In this document: positions 10,301-17,275 of the stretch, piece by piece | Layout: every line of letters begins with the position of its first letter | Numbering within the stretch: the stretch's first letter is position 1 | Source: Acidobacteriota bacterium | GTDB lineage: Bacteria; Acidobacteriota; Terriglobia; Bryobacterales; Bryobacteraceae | Length of the DNA: 64,000 nt | Direction of reading: 5' to 3' | NCBI GenBank assembly: GCA_026393985.1 | Contig: JAPKZB010000093.1 | Span: forward strand, 120,350 to 184,349 | The notes under the pieces: generated by a model | Seen by the model: the letters and a program-made list of their open reading frames with translations, nothing else | Databases searched by the model: none | Told to the model about the DNA's origin: nothing | Program-made: the position numbers and the translations under genes

Positions 10301-10705
10301 CTCTCCGATGGCCAGCCCGACTTCCTCGGCAACGTCGCCCTCCGCCCCAACGTCATCGACGGGTCCATCGGCGTCCTCGCCCCGGAAGGCCAGCGCAGCT
10401 TCACCAACTACTTCAACCGCGCCAACCTCGCCGTCCCCCCGGTGACGAACCCCTTCGGCAACCTCGGCCGCAACGTCGCCTACGGCTTCCCGCTCTACCA
10501 GACCGACCTCGTCCTGGCCAAGAGCTTCGCCCTGCCCATGATTAACGAATCCGCCCGGCTCCAGTTCCGTAGCGAGTTCTACAACATCTTCAACAAGACC
10601 AACTTCACCCAGCCCGAGGTCAATCTCGCCAGCGGCAACTTCGGCCGGGTGACCAACACGTTCGATCCCCGCTACGTCCAGTTCGCCCTGAAACTGGTTT
10701 TCTAA
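7307..10705 (+). CDS. TonB-dependent receptor, Oar-like, with carboxypeptidase-regulatory-like domain (receptor 1)
   Basis: A 1132-residue protein with a signal peptide (about 1-31, ending near SAYGQ). Residues about 35-120 form a carboxypeptidase-regulatory/Ig-like domain (VVGAVRDEKGGAIAAAKVTL). A plug follows with LPLQGRSYANLALLSPGV, VNGLRSVWNNFLLDGIDN and SAEFGRSGGAVMNVASKSG, then a long beta-barrel ending in YVQFALKLVF with the terminal Phe typical of outer-membrane barrels. It should act in TonB-driven import of an unknown large substrate. No SusD-like gene lies beside it, which fits acidobacterial Oar-type receptors. Transcription probably ends at the hairpin 20 bases after the stop. 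Confidence 0.9.
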   Translation: MKSPSYFLTRLGQPLRAALLSVLLLASAYGQFDSAAVVGAVRDEKGGAIAAAKVTLRNTETGLTLSTETGETGDYVFPSARIGSYKVTAEKTGFTIATVENVTLTVNARQRVDLALRVGTVSETVTIEATAPLLESDSSSKGQVIAARQVVELPLQGRSYANLALLSPGVRQSQSGNQGSIAFRREGSYNVNGLRSVWNNFLLDGIDNNFYGTTNQGFSNQSIQPSPDSVAEFRLIVNAYSAEFGRSGGAVMNVASKSGTNTLHGALWEFLQNEKLNATGFFKPTLNQKPINKRNQFGVAVGGPIVKDRTFFFADYEGSRWSIAPFALTSVPTSTMRAGILPLDVRAPYSFRDDQGRTIAAGTVFPAGTAIPMTPFARRVLAELPQANREGGGALGIGTNFGNFDQNRLTDNKGAIKVDHNLSANLNSFFRYAHRRQNIQAPGLITGFAGGNNLGNLDTFNQQGIAGLTWTKSPTEVLEYRFAVTRLGMDRLPALVGGPSMRELFGITGLPEGPRIQGGITPQDIQGFPRFGRQSTNPQAQFPTTINSRLNLSKIRNRHNLKMGYELLRMAIVVDDTNPLYGIDGFGGFYSRLPGQNLGALAGANANTVHSLADFYFGARSSYQFATQVQAQVRQQAHWFYLQDDFKVNSKLTLNLGLRYEMTTPAYDANNNLANFDPAQNKLVVATGGSIENRTLQRQTWNNFAPRFGAAYQLNAKTVLRGGYGFGWNYWNRMASAEYLSTNAPFVTRFSALNSPAQLGNLCVANAFSNCFRTREQGYPTNPGSNVILHMDRNTPWGYVQNWHFTLQRTLFKNTLLDVAYVGNRADHLPVLGDLNQARPITQAELTQGLTTIGTLLARRPYQGFNNITAVVPAAFSNYNSLQVKFEHRGEWVTLLNSFTYSKAIDTVGQVLEGSVGGSPNPQDIRNVANDKGASSFDQRWNNTTSFVLDVPYGKGRRFGASLPAALDAIVGGWQTSAIINSQSGLPLNLRYPDAAGILSDGQPDFLGNVALRPNVIDGSIGVLAPEGQRSFTNYFNRANLAVPPVTNPFGNLGRNVAYGFPLYQTDLVLAKSFALPMINESARLQFRSEFYNIFNKTNFTQPEVNLASGNFGRVTNTFDPRYVQFALKLVF

Positions 10706-10726
10706 CTTCCAGTCCGGCCAACTGCG

Positions 10727-10764
10727 GGCGGGTTCTCCTCCGGGGGGACCCGCCTTACTCTTTT
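10727..10764 (+). terminator. Rho-independent terminator after TonB receptor 1
   Basis: GGCGGGT (10727-10733) pairs with ACCCGCC (10748-10754). Five inner pairs (one T-G wobble plus CTCC/GGGG-type pairing) extend the stem to about 12 bp with a four-base loop. TTACTCTTTT follows. It lies between two convergent genes and overlaps the stop of the minus-strand one. Confidence 0.8.
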
Positions 10765-12542
10765 ATAAAGCCCAGGTAACGGCCCATGTAGTAAGGCAGC
10801 AGATACGAAGTCCCGTCGGCCAGCGTTCCTCCGTCGCCGCTGTGGTCGAGCCGGAACGGGTCGTGATTCCAGTGGAAAACCTGCCGTTCATCCACCGGCA
10901 GCACCCTGCCGTTGCGCTTCATGCCCCGGTTGTTCGCCATCCGGCGGATATCCGTGCGGTGGCTGTTCGACAACGCATAGCTGTGCAGGTCCAGCGGAAA
11001 CCGCCGCAGCGTATCGAGCGACTGCTCGAGCCACGTCCCCGTGGGCGTCAGGTCGTACATCATATGCGTGTCATCGTAGCGCTTGCCTTTGAGCAGCGCC
11101 GCCGCCGCAAAGTTGAAAAACGGATTTACCTCCGGCCGGTCGAGCGCCCAATAACGGTGCAGCGAGTACGCATACCGCTCCACCAGCTCCGGATCCTGCT
11201 CATACTGCAGCAGGCTCCAGTAGTCCATGTAGGCCATCTCGTCGTCACTCTGGTTCCCGTCGCCCACGCCCTGCGACAGCTTGGCGAACATCGCGTTCTG
11301 CGCGTAGCCGTGCTCTTTGATCAGCCACTGCGCCACGTCGTGGTACTTCTTATCCCCGGTCACATGGTGGGCCACTTTGAGATAGGCGAGGATGCTCAGC
11401 GAATTCAACCCGCGCGCCGCCCACCAATCCTTTTCGCGATTCAGCTGCGCCGGCGAAAACACGCCCCACCGCGTCGGCTTACCGTCCCAGTCGATCATGT
11501 TGAAGTCGTGCTTGACCAGATGGTCGATAATCCGCCGCACCACCTTCCGCACCTCTTCCTTCTCGGCCACCGACTGCGCCACCAGGTCGTGGTACAGGCC
11601 GTAAAAAAAGAAATGCCCGTCGAGTTCGTCCGACGAGACATCCGCCTTCCAATACCACTTGCCGTCCGCGCTTTTGGGCCACCGCGGCACCAGCGTCTTC
11701 CACTTCCGGTCGCGCTTCTGCATCGCCGCATCGGTTTCGCGGGTGTAGGCCTTTGCGTTCGGGTCCGGCCCCGAGGTGGGCAGAATCGTCCGCGCCACCA
11801 GGCCCGGCAGCCCCGCCGGCGTCCCGCCCTGCGTCACCTCGCTCAGGAATGCGAGGGCACGGAAGGCCTTCCGCGCGTTGTCGAGCGACGCGGCGTCTTT
11901 CTTCACCGCGTAGGCAAAGCACTGCGAGGCCCCGTACATCGACGTCCACAACCCGTCGTTATCGCTATCGCGCACCCCCCGCGGCCCGCGCTCGAGCACA
12001 TAGCCGAACTCCGTCCGCCGGTGGTACTTCTCGATCGCTTCTTCGTACAACCGCGCCTTTTCGGAAAAGCTGATCTCGCGGTTCTGAATCAGCCCCACCC
12101 CCGCCGCCGTTCCCACCGCCACATCGCCCCGCGCATTCACCGCCACGGCCAGCACCTCATCGTTCGGCAGCCAGCGCTGCCCCTGCCGGTACTCCCAATC
12201 GCCGCCCAACTGATGGAAGAGGCCCTTGGCCGTCCCAATCCACAGGCTGCCGTCGGCCTGCCGGGCCGAGGCCGTGGCCGGCTGCACAGGCAGTCCGGCG
12301 GGCTCCGGCGCCTGCTCCGCCGTCCAGCTCTCGGTAGCGGGCACCGGCGCTTGCCACCGGCCCTGCGCATAGACATAGAGGCTTCCCTCGCTGATCGCGC
12401 GGATCTCCCCGTCGTCGCTGATCCGGATCGCCGTGACGCGGCGCACCGGCTGGTTCGGATCGCCATCGAACCGTTTGCGAACCTGCTGCGGAAACGCCTG
12501 CAACAAACCGGCAAGCAACAAAATAAGCACCAGAGGCATCAT
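10755..12542 (-). CDS. Secreted protein: N-terminal regulator-propeller repeats, C-terminal helical (alpha/alpha-toroid-like) domain
   Basis: About 595 residues from the ATG at 12542, which begins a clean signal peptide (MMPLVLILLLAGLLQAFPQ). A longer TTG start at 12578 would run into the divergent phosphatase gene. Residues about 30-165 contain short propeller repeats of the two-component-regulator type (RVTAIRISDDGEIRAI, SLWIGTAKGLFH, DVAVGTAAGVGLI). From about 165 the protein is helix-rich with many Trp, Tyr and Asp residues (DNDGLWTSMYGASQ, DELDGHFFFYGLYHDL, DDEMAYMDYWSLL), resembling six-hairpin alpha/alpha-toroid glycosidases or lyases. I recognise no named catalytic signature. A polysaccharide-related periplasmic function is inference. 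The gene stands alone on its strand. Confidence 0.6.
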   Translation of the reverse strand: MMPLVLILLLAGLLQAFPQQVRKRFDGDPNQPVRRVTAIRISDDGEIRAISEGSLYVYAQGRWQAPVPATESWTAEQAPEPAGLPVQPATASARQADGSLWIGTAKGLFHQLGGDWEYRQGQRWLPNDEVLAVAVNARGDVAVGTAAGVGLIQNREISFSEKARLYEEAIEKYHRRTEFGYVLERGPRGVRDSDNDGLWTSMYGASQCFAYAVKKDAASLDNARKAFRALAFLSEVTQGGTPAGLPGLVARTILPTSGPDPNAKAYTRETDAAMQKRDRKWKTLVPRWPKSADGKWYWKADVSSDELDGHFFFYGLYHDLVAQSVAEKEEVRKVVRRIIDHLVKHDFNMIDWDGKPTRWGVFSPAQLNREKDWWAARGLNSLSILAYLKVAHHVTGDKKYHDVAQWLIKEHGYAQNAMFAKLSQGVGDGNQSDDEMAYMDYWSLLQYEQDPELVERYAYSLHRYWALDRPEVNPFFNFAAAALLKGKRYDDTHMMYDLTPTGTWLEQSLDTLRRFPLDLHSYALSNSHRTDIRRMANNRGMKRNGRVLPVDERQVFHWNHDPFRLDHSGDGGTLADGTSYLLPYYMGRYLGFIKE

Positions 12543-12560
12543 TGGCAGTATAAAGGCGAA

Positions 12561-13142
12561 ATGAAGGTTTCTGCACAAATCTGGTTAGCACGGCACGGCG
12601 AAACCGCCTGGAGCCTCTCCGGGCAGCACACGGGACGCACCGATATCCCCCTCACCGCCCACGGCGAAACCCAGGCCGCATCGCTCGGCCGCCTCCTCAA
12701 TGGAAGACAGTTCGGCCTGGTCCTCACGAGCCCCCTCCAACGCGCCCGCGAGACCTGCCGCATCGCCGGCTACGACGCTGTGGCCGCCGTCGAGCCAGAC
12801 CTGGCCGAGTGGCACTACGGCGACCTCGAAGGCCGGACCACGGCCGAGTTCCTGAGCGAACGGCCCGATTGGAACCTCTGGCGGGACGGGCCGCCCGCCG
12901 GCGAATCGATTGAAGAGGTAGCCGCCCGCGCCCGCCGCGTGCTCGACCGCTGCCTGGCCGCGCCCGGCCCCGCGCTGCTGTTCGCCCACGGCCATCTGCT
13001 GCGGATTCTGGCCGCGGTCTGGATTGAGGGTGAGCCGCGGGAGATGGCGCAGCGCCTCGCGTTGAGTACCGCCTCGCTTAGCCTGCTCACGCTCGAAAAG
13101 CAGACCCGCGTCATCGGCAGTTGGAACCGCGTCGAAAGCTAA
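12561..13142 (+). CDS. Histidine phosphatase (phosphoglycerate mutase-like) family protein
   Basis: 193 residues. The RHG signature LARHGETAW sits at residues 9-17, with His12 the expected phosphorylated residue. SPLQRARETC follows at about 55, an acidic segment LAEWHYGDLEG near 90, and the second catalytic histidine in LLFAHGHLLRIL (about 150). The length and E/R/G pattern fit the broad-specificity phosphatase branch (PhoE/CobC-like) rather than glycolytic mutase; the substrate is unknown. The start is the ATG at 12561; the frame stays open far upstream but that stretch is antisense to the neighbouring gene. TATAAA lies six bases before the ATG and no Shine-Dalgarno sequence is seen. Confidence 0.85.
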   Translation: MKVSAQIWLARHGETAWSLSGQHTGRTDIPLTAHGETQAASLGRLLNGRQFGLVLTSPLQRARETCRIAGYDAVAAVEPDLAEWHYGDLEGRTTAEFLSERPDWNLWRDGPPAGESIEEVAARARRVLDRCLAAPGPALLFAHGHLLRILAAVWIEGEPREMAQRLALSTASLSLLTLEKQTRVIGSWNRVES

Positions 13143-13178
13143 CCCTTCGCCAATCGCATACAATCTGGTAGGTTCCCT

Positions 13179-13934
13179 ATGCGTATTCTGATGCTGGCCG
13201 CCTGCGCCGCCGTCGCGCTCGCGCAGGGTGCTCCCCTCAAGCCGGAGGACGTCGCCGCCGGCCGCCAACTCTACAGGAACTCCTGCGCCGGCTGCCACGG
13301 CCTCACCGGCGAAGGCGGCCGCGGGCCTAATCTGATGGGCGGCCGCGCCGTCTCCCGGTCGAGCGACGAGGCCCTGTTCCAGTCCCTGAAGTTCGGCCTG
13401 GCCGGCACCGACATGCCGCCGACCAAACTGCCCGACGAGAAGCTGTGGCAGATTCTCGCCTTCGTCCGCGGTCTTTCGGCCCCGGCCTACGAAATCCCCG
13501 TCGAGGGCGACGAGAAAGCCGGCGCCGCCATCTACTTCGGCAAGGGCGGCTGCACCCGCTGCCACGCCATCGCCGGCCGCGGCGGGGTCAGCGGGCCGGA
13601 CCTCACCAGCATCGGCCACCAGCGGCCCCTGAACCTGCTGCGCGAAGCCGTGCTCGACCCCGGCAAACGCGTCGCCCCGGGCTATCAGCAGGCCACGCTG
13701 CACCTCCGCTCCGGCCGCACACTCTCGGGCGTGCTGCGCGACTACACGACCTATACCTACACGCTGCAGGACGACCAAGGCGAACTCCACTTCGTCAAAG
13801 CCGCCGAGGTGACCGACTCCCGCATCCTGCCCGGCAGCCCCATGCCCGCGGACTATCGCGCGCGGTTGACGGCGGCCGAGCGGCGGGATCTCGTGAAATT
13901 TTTGAGCCGCCAATCGGCGCGGGGAGAACAGTAA
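13179..13934 (+). CDS. Diheme c-type cytochrome with Verrucomicrobium-type heme-binding C-terminal domain
   Basis: 251 residues with a signal peptide (about 1-16). Two heme-attachment motifs are visible: CAGCH at 36-40 and CTRCH at 125-129. Likely methionine axial ligands are Met80 (GTDMPP) and the Met in GSPMP near 225. The second half, from GGCTRCHAIAG through SGVLRDYTTYTYTLQDDQG, resembles the Pirellula/Verrucomicrobium heme-binding domain. The stop overlaps the start of the PQQ dehydrogenase (TAATG), so this cytochrome is very probably its periplasmic electron acceptor. TACAAT (13160-13165) lies 14 bases or less before the ATG as a candidate -10. Confidence 0.85.
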   Translation: MRILMLAACAAVALAQGAPLKPEDVAAGRQLYRNSCAGCHGLTGEGGRGPNLMGGRAVSRSSDEALFQSLKFGLAGTDMPPTKLPDEKLWQILAFVRGLSAPAYEIPVEGDEKAGAAIYFGKGGCTRCHAIAGRGGVSGPDLTSIGHQRPLNLLREAVLDPGKRVAPGYQQATLHLRSGRTLSGVLRDYTTYTYTLQDDQGELHFVKAAEVTDSRILPGSPMPADYRARLTAAERRDLVKFLSRQSARGEQ

Positions 13935-15511
13935 TGCGCTTGCTTTTATGGATGGGTTTGGTCGCGGCCGCGGCCTCGGCCCAGGTCAAGTACGACGACA
14001 TCCTCGCCGGACCGGGCGCAAACTGGCTGACCTACGCCGGCAGCTACTCCGGCCAGCGCCACAGCTCACTCAACCAGATCAACACCGCCACGGCCAAGAA
14101 CCTGACCCCGAAATGGGTCTACCACGTGCCGGACGCCAAGAAACTCGAGGCGGTGCCGGTGGTCTATGACGGCATCCTCTACGTCACCAATTCGAACCAG
14201 CTCCACGCCCTCGACGCCCGCACCGGACGCAAGATCTGGGTCTATCGCGACGAACAGGCCGAAGGCTCCCGCGTCAATCGCGGCCCGGCCATTCTCGGCG
14301 ACAAGGTCTACTTCGTCACCACCGACTGCCACCTGGTCGCGCTCCACCGCAAAACCGGCGCCGTGCTCTGGCACAAAAAGTACGCCGACACCAAAGACGG
14401 CTACTTAGCCACCATGGCGCCCTTCGCCGTCAAGGACAAGATCATCGTCGGCATGGGCGGCGGCGACAGCGGCGCACGGGGCTTTTTGAAGGCCCTTTCG
14501 GCCGAAACCGGCCAGGAGTTCTGGACGCTCTGGACCGTGCCCGCCAAGGGCGAACCAGGCGCCGAAACCTGGAGCAAGGACGTGACCCTTCGTTGGGGCG
14601 GCGCGGCCACCTGGCTGTCGGGCACCTTCGACCCCGCGTTGAATCTCCTCTACTGGACCACCGGCAACCCATGGCCCGACTTCTACGGCGGCGACCGCCT
14701 CGGCGCGAACCTCTACTCGGATTCCCTGATCGCCGTCGACGTCGACAGCGGCAAACTGAAGTGGCACTTCCAGTTCACCCCGCACGATACGCACGATTGG
14801 GACGCGCAGTCCTGGCCGGTGCTGCTCGACATCCCCTGGGACGGCCCGCCGCGCAAGGTGGTGGTGCACCCCAACCGCAACGGCTTTTTCTACGTGCTGG
14901 ACCGCGTCACCGGCGAGTTTCTCCGCGCCACCCAGTTCGCCGACAAAGTGGACTGGGCCAAAGGAATCGACGCCAAGGGCGTGCCCATTCTCAATCCGGA
15001 CAAAGACCCGACACCCGGCGGCACCCGCGCCTGCCCGGCCGTGCGCGGCGCGGCCAACTGGATGTCGCCTTCCTACAACCCCGCCACCGGCCTGTTCTAC
15101 CTGCCGACGCTCGAACAGTGCGACATCTACTCTTCTTCAGCCAAGGAGCCCAAGCCCATGACGGGCTTTGCCGGCACCGGTGGCGAACAGATTCCGGCTG
15201 AGCCCGGCCAGATGTTCCTCCGCGCGATTGATCCGCGAACCGGCAAACGGGTCTGGCAGTATCCGATGACGGGCCCAGCCACCGCCTGGGCCGGCACCGT
15301 CTCGACGGCCGGCGGCGTGGTGCTGTTCGGCGATGACGCCGGCCATCTGGTCGCGGCGGACGCCAAGACCGGCAAGCACCTCTGGCACTTCGGCACGAGC
15401 CAGAACATTACGGCTTCGCCCATCACCTACCTGGTCGATGGCAAGCAGTACGTGACCATCTGCTCGGCCACGCACGTGTTCACGTTTGGGCTGTTCACCC
15501 CGGCCGAGTGA
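13934..15511 (+). CDS. PQQ-dependent dehydrogenase (quinoprotein alcohol dehydrogenase family)
   Basis: 525 residues; the ATG at 13934 overlaps the cytochrome stop and begins a signal peptide (about 1-16). The eight-bladed propeller is shown by repeats such as LHALDARTGRKIWVY, LIAVDVDSGKLKWHF and LVAADAKTGKHLWHF. Metal and catalytic motifs: TGNP with Asn245, and HDTHDWD at 284-290 with Asp288/Asp290 as candidates for the catalytic base. The region that carries the adjacent-cysteine pair in methanol and ethanol dehydrogenases has only one Cys (TTDCHLVAL). It oxidises an unknown alcohol or sugar in the periplasm and passes electrons to the cytochrome encoded just upstream. Confidence 0.88.
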   Translation: MRLLLWMGLVAAAASAQVKYDDILAGPGANWLTYAGSYSGQRHSSLNQINTATAKNLTPKWVYHVPDAKKLEAVPVVYDGILYVTNSNQLHALDARTGRKIWVYRDEQAEGSRVNRGPAILGDKVYFVTTDCHLVALHRKTGAVLWHKKYADTKDGYLATMAPFAVKDKIIVGMGGGDSGARGFLKALSAETGQEFWTLWTVPAKGEPGAETWSKDVTLRWGGAATWLSGTFDPALNLLYWTTGNPWPDFYGGDRLGANLYSDSLIAVDVDSGKLKWHFQFTPHDTHDWDAQSWPVLLDIPWDGPPRKVVVHPNRNGFFYVLDRVTGEFLRATQFADKVDWAKGIDAKGVPILNPDKDPTPGGTRACPAVRGAANWMSPSYNPATGLFYLPTLEQCDIYSSSAKEPKPMTGFAGTGGEQIPAEPGQMFLRAIDPRTGKRVWQYPMTGPATAWAGTVSTAGGVVLFGDDAGHLVAADAKTGKHLWHFGTSQNITASPITYLVDGKQYVTICSATHVFTFGLFTPAE

Positions 15512-15522
15512 GCCACCGGCGG

Positions 15523-17139
15523 TTACGGCGTCCGCGCGCAGCGAAAGCCCAGGTCCGGGGCCGAGTGGCTGGCCGGGATCGGCTCAATGGCAAAAGTTAC
15601 CGCCTCGGCCAACCCGCTCGCGAACGACCCGCCTTTGACGACGTGCCACATCGGCTCTTCCGTGGCGAACGCGCGGATCGCCAGCGCCGTCGGCGTGGCG
15701 CGGTCCGCCGTGAACTCCTTCACGTTGCCGATCATCTGGTACACGCCAAACGGACTGCGGCCGGTGCGGTAGGCATCGGCCGAAACAGCGTTCTGGCGCT
15801 TCCGGTCCGGGTTGTCCCGGACGTTGGCCATCTCCGGCTTATGCTGGGCGCCCCACGGAAACGGGCGGCCATCTTCGCCGCGCGCGCCCCGCTCCCATTC
15901 GAGCGTCGTGGGCAGGCGCTTGCCGGCCCACAACGCAAAGGCTTGCGCGTCCGCGATGGTGACATTCACCACCGGGAAACCGGGCTGGTCAGCAGGAAAA
16001 TCCTTCGGCAGAGCCCGGCCCGTCGCTTTGCAGAATACGCCGTAGGCTTCGTTGGTCACCTCGGTCAGGTCCAGGTAGAAGGCCGGCACCGGAATCAGCG
16101 TGTTGTCGGCGCCAAACCGGGTGGCGCCGGCGGGGATGAGCACCATGTCGCCGGCCGGATCGTCAATATGCTGGTGATCTTCAAGGCGCGCCTCCGCCTT
16201 CCCCCCTTGGATCAGCAGGTAACCGAGCCCCAACGCGGTGATGACAGCCAGCGCCACCGCCCCGCCGAGCAGCCGGTTATCGAGGCGTACCCGGCGCTTC
16301 TCCGGCAGCGGCGTCGCCTGCGTGGGATTGGACTGCAGCCACGCTTCGAGGCCCGCCGCCACCTCCGCCATACTTTGGCTTCGTTTCGCAGGATCCCGCT
16401 CGATGGCGGACCGGACGAGGTCAATCAGCCGCTCCGGCACACCCGCTTCGGTCAGCGGGGCCAGCGAGATCGGTTCGTGGAGAATCTGGTAGAAGATCCG
16501 CTCCACCGTATCGGCATCAATGGCGCGGCGACCGCTTAGAATCTCGTACAGCAGCACACCGTAGGAATAGACATCGACGAGCGGCGTAACCGGCTGCCCC
16601 AGAACCAGTTCCGGAGCCACATAATGGGGCGTACCGAGGGCAAACCCGGCCTGCGTCAACGTCACATCCTCGGTCTTGACGATGCCGAAATCCATCAGCT
16701 TCACGCGCCCCTGCGTGTCGACGTGAATGTTGTCCGGCTTCACATCGCGGTGGACGAACCGGCGCGAGTGCACGTACTCAAGCGCACGCGCCACCTGCAG
16801 CGCAATCGAGACGCGCTGGCGCAGCGGCAGCTCCGGGTTCGCCGCCAGGTACTCCTTGAGCGTGCTGCCGGTGAGGAACTCGAGCACGAGGTAGGGGATG
16901 CCGTCCTCTTCGCCATAGTCGTAGGTGGTGATGATGTTCTCGTGCACCACGGAACTCGACACCTGCGCTTCCAGCAGGAAGCGGGCGCGCGTGTCAGCGT
17001 CCTGCGCGGCCTTCCGGGTCAGCAACTTCACCGCGACGGTCCGGCCGAGCACGGTATCGCGTGAGCAGTAAACCTCCGACATGCCGCCGCCAAGAAAATG
17101 CTGCAGTTCGTATTTGCTAATGCGCGCCGGCAGTTTCAC
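15523..17139 (-). CDS. Ser/Thr protein kinase fused through a membrane helix to a formylglycine-generating-enzyme-like (SUMF1) domain
   Basis: 538 residues, GTG start. The kinase domain has a Gly-rich loop LGGGMSEVY (16-24), Lys38 (VAVK), HRDVKPDN (130-137), DFG at 150-152 and APE at 175-177, so all key residues are present and it should be active. A single transmembrane helix spans about 290-310. Residues about 329-536 form an FGE-sulfatase-like domain (MVLIPAGATRFG, DLTEVTNEAYGVFC, LPTTLEWERGARG, GNVKEF, VVKGGSFASG, LGFRCAR). This places the kinase inside and the FGE-like domain outside. True FGE uses cysteines; only one Cys-containing motif (VFCKATG) is evident near the domain core, so a ligand-binding sensor is more likely than an enzyme (inference). 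It ends 11 bases from the convergent PQQ gene. Confidence 0.88.
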   Translation of the reverse strand: MKLPARISKYELQHFLGGGMSEVYCSRDTVLGRTVAVKLLTRKAAQDADTRARFLLEAQVSSSVVHENIITTYDYGEEDGIPYLVLEFLTGSTLKEYLAANPELPLRQRVSIALQVARALEYVHSRRFVHRDVKPDNIHVDTQGRVKLMDFGIVKTEDVTLTQAGFALGTPHYVAPELVLGQPVTPLVDVYSYGVLLYEILSGRRAIDADTVERIFYQILHEPISLAPLTEAGVPERLIDLVRSAIERDPAKRSQSMAEVAAGLEAWLQSNPTQATPLPEKRRVRLDNRLLGGAVALAVITALGLGYLLIQGGKAEARLEDHQHIDDPAGDMVLIPAGATRFGADNTLIPVPAFYLDLTEVTNEAYGVFCKATGRALPKDFPADQPGFPVVNVTIADAQAFALWAGKRLPTTLEWERGARGEDGRPFPWGAQHKPEMANVRDNPDRKRQNAVSADAYRTGRSPFGVYQMIGNVKEFTADRATPTALAIRAFATEEPMWHVVKGGSFASGLAEAVTFAIEPIPASHSAPDLGFRCARTP

Positions 17140-17240
17140 CCGTCACCTGTTCACCCTATCGTCCTGTCTGTGCTTTTCTTTATCCCCTGCCGCTCAATGA
17201 GACCGACCCAATTCTAATCGTATTGTGAGCAGAATTTAAT

Positions 17241-17268
17241 CGAACCGAAACGGTTCGCTGGCTAGCCT
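17241..17268 (+). promoter_or_regulatory. Promoter with embedded perfect inverted repeat upstream of TonB receptor 2
   Basis: CGAACCG (17241-17247) and CGGTTCG (17251-17257) are perfect 7-base arms around AAA. TAGCCT (17263-17268) is a candidate -10, seven bases before the ATG at 17276. The palindrome therefore lies in the promoter spacer, where a bound repressor would block RNA polymerase. The regulator is unknown. Confidence 0.55.
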
Positions 17269-17275
17269 GTCGGAT

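Noticed and set aside
10842-12560. Extension of the histidine phosphatase frame upstream by about 570 codons
   Set aside because: The added part is Arg/Pro/His-rich antisense to the secreted propeller protein. The RHG motif comes just after the ATG at 12561.
13445-13933. Earlier start for the PQQ dehydrogenase
   Set aside because: It would be antisense-like Arg/Pro sequence inside the cytochrome gene; the signal peptide begins at 13934.
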